From NCBI RefSeq assembly GCF_016612545.1, contig NZ_JAENRY010000006.1, positions 33,234 to 97,233 of the forward strand: a stretch of 64,000 bases of DNA, given 5' to 3'. The stretch is from Streptomyces sp. MBT65 (lineage in GTDB: Bacteria; Actinomycetota; Actinomycetes; Streptomycetales; Streptomycetaceae). Below, in pieces: positions 26,921 to 35,032 of the stretch (position 1 is its first letter; each line of letters opens with the position of its first letter). The translations under genes and the position numbers were made by a program. The notes beneath the pieces were generated by a model. The model was given only the letters and a program-made list of their open reading frames with translations, made no database searches and was not told where the DNA came from.

Positions 26921-27654
26921 CCCGGCCTGCCGAAGACTCCCCGCCGCCGGGCCGGCCCCCCGTCCAGACCCTGGACCGGGGGCTGCGGCTGCTGGAAGTG
27001 ATCGCGCTGTCGGACGTACCGCTGACGCTGGCCGAACTGAGCCAGCAGATGGGGCTGCACCGCTCGATCGTCTACCGGCTGCTGCGCACCCTCCAGGACC
27101 ACCACCTGGTGGCGCACACCACCCACGGGTACGTCATCGGCACCCGCGCCCAGTCACTGGGCCGGCGCACCCTGCCCATGCTCCAGCGCATCGCCAAACC
27201 GGAGATCGCCAAGCTGGCCGCGCGCGTGGGCCTGACCTCGTTCTTCGTCGTCCGGGACGGCGAAGAAGCGGTGACGCTGGTCTCCGTCGAGGTTGAAAGC
27301 ACCCGCTCGCGCACCGTCTACAGCCCCGGCGACCGGCATCCGCTGACCCTGGGCTCCCCGGGCATCGCCATGCTGTCCGCCGAGCCGCAACTGCTCGGTG
27401 AGCGACCGGAGATCAGCCGGGCCCGCGCCTGCGGCTACGCCACCACACGCAACGAGGTCGTGCGCGGCCTCGGGACGATCTCGGCGCCGGTCCTGTCGGC
27501 GCCCGGCCAAGCCGTCGCCGCCGTGTCGATCGCCTTCACCGTCGAACACCCCGGCCCGCCACAGATCGAGGCAGTCCTCGACACCGCCCGCCTCATCACC
27601 GGCCGGCTGCGCGGAGAGCTGTCCACCGGAGCGGTCCTGCCCGGGGTCGAGTGA
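26917..27654 (+). CDS. IclR-family transcriptional regulator
   Basis: A 245-residue regulator. The winged HTH spans about residues 18-75 (VQTLDRGLRLLEVIALSD, LTLAELSQQMGLHRSIVYRL), followed by the IclR effector domain (RSRTVYSPGDRHPLTLGSPG, GYATTRNEVVRGLGTISAP). IclR proteins commonly control aromatic-compound catabolism in response to a pathway intermediate. It overlaps the nitrilase by 4 bp and is followed by the benzoylformate decarboxylase 117 bp later. Candidate target boxes lie at 24451-24467 (before the amidase) and 27692-27708 (before the decarboxylase), flanking the two transcription units. Confidence 0.92.
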   Translation: MTRPAEDSPPPGRPPVQTLDRGLRLLEVIALSDVPLTLAELSQQMGLHRSIVYRLLRTLQDHHLVAHTTHGYVIGTRAQSLGRRTLPMLQRIAKPEIAKLAARVGLTSFFVVRDGEEAVTLVSVEVESTRSRTVYSPGDRHPLTLGSPGIAMLSAEPQLLGERPEISRARACGYATTRNEVVRGLGTISAPVLSAPGQAVAAVSIAFTVEHPGPPQIEAVLDTARLITGRLRGELSTGAVLPGVE

Positions 27655-27691
27655 CTCGTCCGCCGACTCGGCGACCGACTCACGTACGGCA

Positions 27692-27708
27692 CGTTTCGCA
27701 TAGTGAAC
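27692..27708 (+). promoter_or_regulatory. candidate IclR half-site before the decarboxylase operon
   Basis: CGTTTCGCATAGTGAAC contains GTTTCGCAT, the same half-site as the amidase-operon palindrome at 24451-24467 (reverse arm TGCGAAAC). The second arm is degenerate. It lies about 65 bp upstream of ATG 27772, suitable for a promoter-proximal operator. Confidence 0.4.
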
Positions 27709-27771
27709 GTGCCCGTGGCCCCCCGGGGTTGGGCGGCTTAGCGTCCAGTCCTGCCAGAAAGGGGACCCGCG

Positions 27772-29397
27772 ATGACCACGGCCGCCCGTACCAGGACCGT
27801 CAAGGAACAGACCTTCGACGTCCTGCGCCAGTACGACCTCACCACCCTCTTCAGCAACCCGGGCTCCACCGAGGTCGGCTTCCTCGCCGACCTGCCCGCC
27901 GACATCTCCTTCGTGCTCGGCCTGCACGAGGGCTCGGTCGTCGGGATGGCCTCCGGCAGCGCCCTGGCCACCGGTCGCCCCGCGCTCGTACTGCTGCACA
28001 CCACCGCCGGATACGGCAACGCGGTCAGCGCCCTGGCCACCGCCCGCGCCAACCGCGCGCCCCTGGTGGTCATCGTGGGCCAGCAGGACCGTCGGCATCT
28101 GCCCCACGAGCCGTTCCTGGCCGGACGGTTGGACGGACTGGCGGGGGAATACCCCGTGTGGCAGCACACGCCGGCCCGTGCGCAGGACGTCCCCGGCGCC
28201 GTGGCCCGCGCCTGGCACGAGGCCCAGGAGGGCCGTGGTCCGGCGGTCGTGGTGGTCCCGATGGACGACTGGTTCACGGAGGCCGACGACGTCGCCCAGG
28301 CCGCGCCGCGCGGACCGGTCGCGGTGCGAGGCGGTCGTACGGCCTCCGACGACGCCGTGGCCACCCTCGCCGCACTGCTGACGGCCGCCGACTCGCCCTG
28401 TCTGGTGGCGGGCGCGGGCAACGACACGGCGGACGGCTGGGAGGCCCTCGTCACGCTGGCCGAGCTCCTGGACTGCCCGGTCTACCAGGAGCCGTTCGGC
28501 GCCCGCGCCGGCTTCCCCCAGGACCACCGTCTCTTCGCCGGTCACCTGCCCGCGGTGCGGCCCGCACTGCGCGAGGTGCTCGCACCGTACGACACGGTCC
28601 TCACCGTCGGAGCCGCCGCGTTCCGCCAATACACCTACGCCCCCGGCGAGTTCACCGAGCCGGGCACCCGGGTCGCCGTCATCACGGACGACCCGGAGGA
28701 GGCCCATCGCAGCCCGGCGGAACTGGTGCTGCTCGCCGAACCGGCTGACACCGTACGCCGGTTGGCCCCGCTGGTGCCCGCCATCCCGCGTTCCTCGGCG
28801 CCGCACCGGCCGACCGCACCCGAGCCGCCCGTACCCGGTGAACCCCTGCGCGCCGCTCACGTCCTGGCCGCTCTCGCCGAGCGGCTCGACCCGAAGGCCG
28901 TCGTGGTCGAGGAGACCCCCTCCAGCCGCCCGGACCTGCACCGGCTGCTGCCCGCCCGCGCGCCCCTCGGCTTCCTCAGCGCGGCCATGGGCGGACTGGG
29001 CTTCGCCATGCCGGCCGCGATCGGCGTCCGCCACGGCGCCCCGGACCGGCCCGTCGTGGCCGTGCTCGGCGACGGCTCCTCCCTCTACTCGATCCAGGCC
29101 CTGTGGAGCGCCGCCCACTACGGCATCGGCGTCCTGTTCGTCGTCCTCGCCAACGGCCGCTACGCGATCATGGACCGCCTCTCCGAGCGCGAGGGCTCCG
29201 CCGCCCCGGCCTGGCCCGCCTTCACCGAGCTGAGCGTGTCGACCCTGGCCAGGGGCCTGGGCTGCCCGGCCGAACGGGTCGAGGACCACACCGCGTTGCT
29301 GTCCGTCCTGGACAAGGTCCTGCCGACACTGGCGGACCGGCGTGAGCCGCTCGTGCTCGAGGTCGCCGTCGAGGCCGATGCCCACTACTCCTCCTGA
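27772..29397 (+). CDS. mdlC: benzoylformate decarboxylase (ThDP-dependent)
   Basis: A 541-residue thiamine-diphosphate enzyme. LFSNPGSTEVGFLADLP resembles the benzoylformate decarboxylase N-terminus. The catalytic set Ser32 (NPGSTE), Glu53 (LHEGSVVG), His76 (LLHTTAGYGNA) and His252 (PQDHRLFAGHLPA) corresponds to Ser26, Glu47, His70 and His281 of the Pseudomonas enzyme. The ThDP motif begins GDGSSLYSIQALW and ends with an NG pair (VVLANGRYAIM). The reaction is benzoylformate to benzaldehyde plus CO2. AAAGGGG precedes ATG. It starts a three-gene run with the hydroxyacid dehydrogenase and aldehyde dehydrogenase, which is the order of mandelate degradation. Another aryl-2-keto acid is possible. 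Confidence 0.88.
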   Translation: MTTAARTRTVKEQTFDVLRQYDLTTLFSNPGSTEVGFLADLPADISFVLGLHEGSVVGMASGSALATGRPALVLLHTTAGYGNAVSALATARANRAPLVVIVGQQDRRHLPHEPFLAGRLDGLAGEYPVWQHTPARAQDVPGAVARAWHEAQEGRGPAVVVVPMDDWFTEADDVAQAAPRGPVAVRGGRTASDDAVATLAALLTAADSPCLVAGAGNDTADGWEALVTLAELLDCPVYQEPFGARAGFPQDHRLFAGHLPAVRPALREVLAPYDTVLTVGAAAFRQYTYAPGEFTEPGTRVAVITDDPEEAHRSPAELVLLAEPADTVRRLAPLVPAIPRSSAPHRPTAPEPPVPGEPLRAAHVLAALAERLDPKAVVVEETPSSRPDLHRLLPARAPLGFLSAAMGGLGFAMPAAIGVRHGAPDRPVVAVLGDGSSLYSIQALWSAAHYGIGVLFVVLANGRYAIMDRLSEREGSAAPAWPAFTELSVSTLARGLGCPAERVEDHTALLSVLDKVLPTLADRREPLVLEVAVEADAHYSS

Positions 29398-29422
29398 CCC
29401 GCTGAACGGAAGGCACAGACCC

Positions 29423-30364
29423 GTGAAGGTCGTCATCATCGGAGGCGCCGGCGGCATCGGCTCCTCCGCCGCGTTCAACCTGCTCTCCGCGCAGGGGACG
29501 TACGAGATCGTGCTCGTCGACACCCGCCCGAACATGATCACCAGCCACACCATGGACCTGGAGAACGCCCTCGGCCTCGGCGCCACCGCCGACGCCGTGC
29601 GGGGCGGCACCCCCGAGGACGTCCTCGACGCCGACGTGGTCGTGCTCAGCGCCGCCGTCCCGCTGCGGCTGAACTCCTCCCGTTCCGTCTTCCTCGCCGA
29701 CAACGCGCGGGTCGTGAACGAGTGCCTGCGTCCCCTGCGGGAGGCGGGAGCGGACTTCGGCGGACTGGTGCTCATGCTCACCAATCCCGTGGACCCGCTG
29801 CTGACCTGGGTGCACCGGCAGGGCTGGCTGCCGCGCGAGCGGCTGATCGGCTACACCCTCAACGACAGTCTCCGGCTGCGCACCGGCATCGCGTTCGCGC
29901 TCGGCGTGCCGCCGAAGGACGTCGACGCCTGGATGCTCGGCGAGCACGGCGAGGGCCAGGTCCCGCTGTACAGCCGGGTCAGGGTCGGCGGGGAGCCCGT
30001 CGTACTCACCGACGAGCAGCGCGTGGCCGCCGAGGAGTACGTGGACACCTGGTACTCCAAGCACGTGGCCCTCGACTCGGGCCGCACCTCCACCTGGACC
30101 ACCGGCCTGGGCACCGCCCGTCTCATCGAGTTGATCGCCACCGGCTCCGGGACCCTCGTCCCCGCCTCCGTCGTGCTGGACGGCGAGTACGGCGTGCACG
30201 GCAGCAGCCTCACCGTGCCCGTCGAACTCGGGCCCGAGGGCGTACGCCGCATCGCGGCCTGGGACCTGCCGGAGGAGGAAGCGGCCGGCATGGTCCGGGC
30301 CGCCGACCGTGTCGAGGCGGGCGCTGCCGAGCTGACCGACCAGGCCGTGGCCCAGCCCTCCTGA
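29423..30364 (+). CDS. NAD-dependent 2-hydroxyacid dehydrogenase (LDH/MDH family), candidate mandelate dehydrogenase
   Basis: A 313-residue lactate/malate-dehydrogenase-superfamily enzyme. The glycine-rich loop is IIGGAGGIGSSAA, Asp33 (VLVDTR) indicates NAD preference, NPVD is at 121-124, and the catalytic His175 is in GEHGEGQVPLYS. The mobile loop that sets substrate choice reads PLRLNSSRSVF, unlike housekeeping LDH or MDH. GTG 29423 is preferred (GGAAGG upstream); in-frame upstream starts overlap the decarboxylase. Between a benzoylformate decarboxylase and an aldehyde dehydrogenase the natural role is mandelate to benzoylformate. Known bacterial mandelate dehydrogenases are usually flavoproteins, so this would be a replacement; inferred from context. 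Confidence 0.82.
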   Translation: MKVVIIGGAGGIGSSAAFNLLSAQGTYEIVLVDTRPNMITSHTMDLENALGLGATADAVRGGTPEDVLDADVVVLSAAVPLRLNSSRSVFLADNARVVNECLRPLREAGADFGGLVLMLTNPVDPLLTWVHRQGWLPRERLIGYTLNDSLRLRTGIAFALGVPPKDVDAWMLGEHGEGQVPLYSRVRVGGEPVVLTDEQRVAAEEYVDTWYSKHVALDSGRTSTWTTGLGTARLIELIATGSGTLVPASVVLDGEYGVHGSSLTVPVELGPEGVRRIAAWDLPEEEAAGMVRAADRVEAGAAELTDQAVAQPS

Positions 30365-30411
30365 CACCGCTCATCGCGCACACCGCTCATCGCGCACACC
30401 GCTCATCGCGT
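30364..30411 (+). repeat. three tandem 16-bp repeats between dehydrogenase genes
   Basis: ACACCGCTCATCGCGC occurs three times head to tail (30364-30379, 30380-30395, 30396-30411), with only the last base of the third copy changed to T. The array begins at the stop codon of the hydroxyacid dehydrogenase and ends 34 bp before the aldehyde dehydrogenase start. It could be a regulatory spacer or slippage product. Confidence 0.85.
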
Positions 30412-30445
30412 ATCAACGACGCTACGTAGCAAGGAGATCGACCGC

Positions 30446-31906
30446 ATGGCCATCACCCGAGACCTGTGCATCGCCGGAAGAGACGTGCCCGCCGCCTCCG
30501 GCCGGACCACCGAGGACATCAACCCCTTCACCGGGGAGGTGTACGCCACCGTCGCCGCCGCCGGTCCCGAGGACGTCGTCCGTGCCGTGGACGCGGCCGA
30601 CGCGGCCTTCGAGGAGTGGGCCGCGCTGGCCCCCTTCGCCCGTCGGGCGATCTTCCTGAAGGCAGCCGACCTGCTGGACGGGCGGGGCGGACAGGTCGCC
30701 GACCTGATGGCGCAGGAGGCGGGCGGCACACGGCCGTGGGCGTTGTTCAACGTGATGCTGGCGGCGAACATCCTGCGCGAGGCGGCGGCCGCGATCACCG
30801 CGCCGCGCGGTGAGGTGCTCAGCGCGCAGGAGCAGGGCGCGCTGGGCCTGGCGGTACGCGAACCACTGGGCGTGGTCGCGGCGTTCGCGCCCTGGAACGC
30901 CCCGGTCATCCTGGGCGTGCGCGCGGTGGCGGCGCCGCTGGCGGCGGGCAACACGGTCGTCGTCAAGGCGAGCGAGGACGCGCCGATCGCCTGCGGACTG
31001 CTGGTCGCCGACGTGCTGCGGGAGGCCGGGCTGCCGGACGGCGTGCTCAACGTCATCACCAACGCCCGTGAGGACGCGGCCGAGATCGCCGAGACGCTGA
31101 TCGCCGACGAGCGGGTGCGGGCGGTGAACTTCACCGGCTCCACCGCTGTCGGACGGATCGTCGGAGAGCTGGCGGCCCATCACCTCAAGCCCGCGGTGCT
31201 GGAGTTGGGTGGCAAGAACGCGGTGCTCGTCCTTGACGACGCGGACGTGGACTACGCCGTGGACGCGGTGACGTTCAGCGTGTTCATGAACGCCGGGCAG
31301 ATCTGCATGTCGGGCGACCGGATCCTCGTCCACGAGTCCCTGGCGCAGGAGTTCACGCGGAAGTTCACCGCGAAGGCGGGTTCGCTGCCGGCCGGCGACC
31401 CCGGGGAGCCGTACACGGTCGTGGGCCCGCTGGTGAGCGCACAGGGCGCCCGGCGGGTTGCCGACCTGGTCGCGGACGCCGTGGCCAAGGGCGCGAAGGT
31501 CCTGGTCGGCGGCGGTGAACCGGACGGCGCGGTCCACCCGGCGACCGTCCTCTCCGATGTCCCGAGGGACGCGGACCTGTACCACGCGGAGGCGTTCGGA
31601 CCGGTCTGCGTCATCGAGACCTTCACCGACGACGACACCGCGGTGGCCCTCGCGAACGACACCGACAACGGCCTGACCTGCGGCATCATCACGGAGAACG
31701 CCACCCACGGACTGACGGTGGCGCGCCGGATCCGTACGGGCATCGTGCACATCAACGACCAGTCGGTGGCCGACGAGCCGCAAGCCCCGTTCGGTGGAGC
31801 GAAAGCTTCCGGGTATGGGCGCTTCGGCGGCCGGTGGGGGATCGAAGCGTTCTCCAACACCCGTTGGGTGACCATCGCCACGCAGCAAGCGCATTACCCC
31901 TTCTGA
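30446..31906 (+). CDS. NAD(P)-dependent aldehyde dehydrogenase, candidate benzaldehyde dehydrogenase
   Basis: A 486-residue ALDH-superfamily enzyme. Catalytic Glu253 is in LELGGKNA, catalytic Cys287 in NAGQICMSG, the nucleotide-binding segment in VVAAFAPWNAPV and FTGSTAVGR, and the C-terminal KASGYGRFGGRWGIEAF is typical of vanillin/salicylaldehyde/benzaldehyde dehydrogenases. It would oxidise the benzaldehyde made by the decarboxylase to benzoate in the cytoplasm, completing the mandelate branch. AAGGAG precedes ATG 30446. It is the last gene of the run; a decayed CRISPR array follows. Confidence 0.88.
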   Translation: MAITRDLCIAGRDVPAASGRTTEDINPFTGEVYATVAAAGPEDVVRAVDAADAAFEEWAALAPFARRAIFLKAADLLDGRGGQVADLMAQEAGGTRPWALFNVMLAANILREAAAAITAPRGEVLSAQEQGALGLAVREPLGVVAAFAPWNAPVILGVRAVAAPLAAGNTVVVKASEDAPIACGLLVADVLREAGLPDGVLNVITNAREDAAEIAETLIADERVRAVNFTGSTAVGRIVGELAAHHLKPAVLELGGKNAVLVLDDADVDYAVDAVTFSVFMNAGQICMSGDRILVHESLAQEFTRKFTAKAGSLPAGDPGEPYTVVGPLVSAQGARRVADLVADAVAKGAKVLVGGGEPDGAVHPATVLSDVPRDADLYHAEAFGPVCVIETFTDDDTAVALANDTDNGLTCGIITENATHGLTVARRIRTGIVHINDQSVADEPQAPFGGAKASGYGRFGGRWGIEAFSNTRWVTIATQQAHYPF

Positions 31907-32070
31907 ACCGACCTGTCGGACACTTCGCGACAGGCCTGGGAATACGCCCCCCGCGCCCTGGGAGTCATCGTCGATCCAGGGACAAGCCGGGGACTTTCAC
32001 GAACGACCTGTCCGGCGGTGAATTCCTGCGTAGAGGGGTGCCGGAGCGTCGTGCTTGAGCCCGCGGTGGG

Positions 32071-32221
32071 CGGCTCACCTCAGCTCGCGCGGAGAGGACG
32101 ACGGTGAGGATGCCGGATCTGCGGACGGCGGCGGTTCACCGCCGCTCGCGCGGAGGTGAACCGACCATCGGGTACGGGCCGGTGCGGGCGTACGCCTGCC
32201 CTCCGCTCGCGCGGAGGCAAA
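32071..32221. CRISPR. degenerate three-repeat type I-E-like CRISPR remnant
   Basis: Three 29-bp repeats start at 32071, 32132 and 32193, exactly 61 bp apart, giving two 32-bp spacers; 29+32 is the type I-E signature. All share GCTCGCGCGGAG at repeat positions 13-24, and the third has a perfect CTCCGC-TCGC-GCGGAG hairpin. Outer positions differ (first repeat begins CGGCTCACCTC, second CGGTTCACCGC), so the array is decaying. No cas genes are in the window. An IS110 fragment begins right after the third repeat. Confidence 0.75.
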
Positions 32222-32239
32222 CCGTATGGTGCTGGCTAC

Positions 32240-32840
32240 CAGACCCCGGCTGCCATCCGCCGAATCGGCGTGAGACGGCTGGACGCCTGGCTGTGCAACC
32301 GAAAGGTCATTCGCGCCGACCGGCTCTCCGAGACCGCCGTCCACGCCGCCGAGCGTCAGCACACCAGCCTGCCTGGGGAGAAGCTGACCGCCCACATGGT
32401 GCACACGCTGACGAAGGAGGTGACGGCCCTTAACCAGCAAGTCGCCGAGCTCGACAAGGCGATCAAGGCCCGGTTTCGGGAACATCAGGACTTCAAAGTG
32501 ATCACCAGCATGCCGGGCATGGGCGTTATCCTCGGCGCCGAGCTCCTGCCCGCCTCCGGAGGCGACATGGCCTTCTTCGGTACTGCTGACCGCCTTGCCG
32601 GCTTCGGTGGCGTCGCACCCGTTCCCCGCGACTCCGGCAAGACCAGTGGCGACTTCCGACGGCCGCGGCGCTACCACCGCAGACTCCAACGCGTCTTCTA
32701 CATGTCCGCGTTGTTCAGCATCCGCCACTGCGACGAGTCCGCCGGTTTTACGAACGCGAGCGAGCCGAGGGAAAACACCACATCCAGGCAGTCCTGGCCC
32801 TGGCCCGCCGACTCGTCAACGTCCTAATTCCCGTGTAACG
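32240..32840 (+). mobile_element. C-terminal half of an IS110-family transposase
   Basis: The frame reads IRRIGVRRLDAWLCNRKVIR, a central coiled region (EVTALNQQVAELDKAIKARF), then SMPGMGVILGAELLPASGGD and DRLAGFGGVAPVPRDSGKTS, the Transposase_20 domain. A frameshift near 32745 moves the end to KHHIQAVLALARRLVNVL. The DEDD catalytic N-terminus is absent here but a matching N-terminal fragment lies downstream at 33408. The fragment abuts the CRISPR remnant. Confidence 0.8.
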
Positions 32841-33407
32841 AGCTCACCGGCCCTCGCCGATCGGTGAGGTGGCTCGAACGGTTGTGACACCTGCACTTCG
32901 CCGGGCCGCAGGTCTGCGACAAGCACGGCTGCGCAACTCAGTTGGCGGGTGGTGGTCTCGTGAGTGCCGGTGGATACCTCTCAACGTCACGGACAAGATG
33001 CCTTCCCAGAGAGCGGCACCATTCGGTGCTCTCGTGGCCGCCGCCCACCCAGCACTGACGCTGCTGGCGGTGGTATGGGCGCCGACCGCACGCCTTCTTT
33101 CAGCCTGGCCATGATGTCTCCGCCAAGATCAGCAGCGTTCGGCGCCTTCGCGGCCACCAGTGGCGTCAATCCCGTTCGCTTGATCACTCGTTGGAGTTGG
33201 TGGTGCGAGCCCGTCGCACGGTGATCTCTTGCATTCCCTGAGCGGTCTGAGCTCTGGGAGCAGACCGGGGCCCGTGCGGTGAGCGGGTGCCACGAACGGC
33301 TTGTGAGGTGTCGGCCCGTTCCCTGATCGAGGCCTGGAATTAGGTCGCTGCGTGGCCCCGCATGCGCTCGTGACCAGCGCAACCACCCGCACATCGAGGA
33401 GGGAAAG
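32841..33407. other. IS110 flank region, possible bridge-RNA locus
   Basis: About 570 bp between the C-terminal and N-terminal transposase fragments with no supported gene. The part immediately upstream of 33408 would be the non-coding left end of the downstream IS110 copy. IS110-group elements encode a bridge RNA there, so structured RNA may lie around 33230-33400. I see no decisive fold by eye. Confidence 0.35.
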
Positions 33408-33790
33408 TTGATCTACTGCGGCATCGACTGGGCCGAGAAGACGCACGACGTCGCCCTGGTTGACGACGACGGCACGCTTCTGTCCAAGCGCCACATCACC
33501 GACGACGAGGCCGGCTGCAAGATCCTTCTGGACCTGCTCGCCGAGCACGGCGATACCGAGGGCACCCCGATCCAGGTCGCCAGCGAGACCTCTTGCGGCC
33601 TGCTCGTCGCGGTCCTGCGGACTGGGAAGCGCCAGGTCTACGCCATCAACCCGATGACAGCCGCACGCTATCGCGACCGCCACGCGGTCACACGAAGTCC
33701 GACCCCGGCGACGCCCTCGTCCTGGCGAACATCCTCCGCACCGATATGCACGCCCACAGGCCGTTGCCTCAGGACAGCGCTCTCGCCCGC
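33408..33790 (+). mobile_element. N-terminal part of an IS110-family transposase, frameshifted
   Basis: A GAGGAGG-like box precedes a TTG start giving MIYCGIDWAEKTHDVALVDD, the DEDD transposase N-terminus (first Asp in GIDWAEK). ASETSCGLLVAVL holds the Glu. A frameshift near 33690 moves the frame to SDPGDALVLANILRTDMHAH, which holds the last two Asp positions. The family resemblance stops around PLPQDSALA, and different sequence follows. The gene is inactive. Confidence 0.8.
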
Positions 33791-34720
33791 GCGGCCGCGA
33801 AGCGTTCGCTGGATCACGCCTGGTTCTTCGACGGCGGCGGCGCCGACGTACGCGCGCACTGGTTTGCCGAGATCGACGCGCTCGTCGGTGACCCCCGCAG
33901 CCCGAACCGGGAACGACCGACGGGAGTCTGACGGGGACCTGCGGTGCGAGGCGCGTCGGATCAGCGGTAAAAGAAGAGGGCGAACGCGCCAACCAGGGGC
34001 CATGGCCGGCGCCTTGATCACATCACCGTGATGTCACGAGCCGGCGGACGAAGGGCCCGCCGCGTGGGGCCAGTTGGCGCCGGTCGCCGTCATAGGGGCT
34101 GTCCCTCCCACGTACTGGCCCTGCCCTCTGACATCTGACGCGGGCTTTTCGTCGCCACGATCGCCACCGTGGTCGCCGTCGGTGAGATCACGGAGTGGTG
34201 ACCACGCCTACCGTCGCCGGCATCGGCACCGACTCCCGGCTCGCGACCGAGAGACAGTCGTCGAGCCTTACGGCCGGGTGCTCTTACGGACCAACAGCGG
34301 ACACAACGCGGGCGGAAGCATCGCGGGATTGTTGAGGAGCTCCCACGAGCAGTTGGGAATCAGGGCGCGGAGTGAGCGGAACGACGCCCAGAACAGGACC
34401 AGTGTCGGTGCGGTGTGGGCCTGCTCCGAGGTGGACCCATGTCGGTCGCGGAGTACGGTCGTGATGAGGTATCCAGTGGTCAGCGACCTGTTGGGCGGCC
34501 ACATCTGTGCCGCCTCGACGTCGTGGCCGGCGTCGAGGGCGGCTCTCGATGGGATCGATGTCCTCGCCCTCGGGGCGGGCGACGGCCTGGCTCAAGTGGT
34601 GTAGCCAGGTTCGAGGCCGACTGCGACGGGTGCGACCGTAACACAACGTGACCAATGATCACCTGAAGGGACCCTCGTGTCAGTGCCGGCCCTGGAAGCG
34701 GTCCTAGCGCCGGCCGGGAC
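33791..34720. other. unassigned region between IS110 fragment and toxin-antitoxin pair
   Basis: About 930 bp with no gene I can support. Short frames such as LDHAWFFDGGGADVRAHWFA (33805-33865, plus) and LRALIPNCSWELLNNPAMLP (about 34300-34370, minus) have some protein character and are probably remnants of other genes. ACATCA-CCG-TGATGT near 34023-34037 is a small palindrome. Confidence 0.35.
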
Positions 34721-35032
34721 CTACAGGTCGAGGACGGCGCGGAGGGCGTTGTCGACGAGTTCCTGCTGTTCGGGGCCGATGTTGCCGTGCGGTGTGCCGG
34801 TCTCGAAGCGGAGGGTGGAGAGCTGGAGGAGATTGACGGCGACGACGGAGGCGTCGACCGGGGTGGTCAGGTGCACGCTCATCGCCGTGTCGGGGTGCTG
34901 GGCCGGGGCATGCAGGATCAGGACCACGACAGCACCGTAGGCGTCGGCAAGTCCGTCGAGGCTGACGACGAGAACGGTGCGGGTGCCTTTGCCGGTGTCG
35001 ACGTCCCAGACGTCGCCCTTGCGGATGATCAC
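34721..35032 (-). CDS. MazF/PemK-like toxin (type II endoribonuclease)
   Basis: A 103-residue protein with the PemK-like beta-barrel pattern: MIIRKGDVWDVDTGKGTRTV at the start, VLVVSLDGLADAYGAVVVLI, and the end NIGPEQQELVDNALRAVLDL. MazF-type toxins cut mRNA at short sequences and are neutralised by a co-transcribed antitoxin. The GTG start at 35032 overlaps the antitoxin stop by 4 bp (GTGA), the usual antitoxin-first layout. The N-terminus is shorter than classical MazF and the RGDI motif is replaced by KGDV, so activity is not certain. Confidence 0.72.
   Translation of the reverse strand: MIIRKGDVWDVDTGKGTRTVLVVSLDGLADAYGAVVVLILHAPAQHPDTAMSVHLTTPVDASVVAVNLLQLSTLRFETGTPHGNIGPEQQELVDNALRAVLDL

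Noticed and set aside
27154..29784. 876-residue minus-strand open frame
   Set aside because: Lies entirely over the IclR, benzoylformate decarboxylase and dehydrogenase genes; composition is that of an antisense GC frame.
34268..34655. Two short minus-strand frames, one containing LRALIPNCSWELLNNPAMLP
   Set aside because: Some protein character but no start signal, family or neighbour support; reported only as possible debris.
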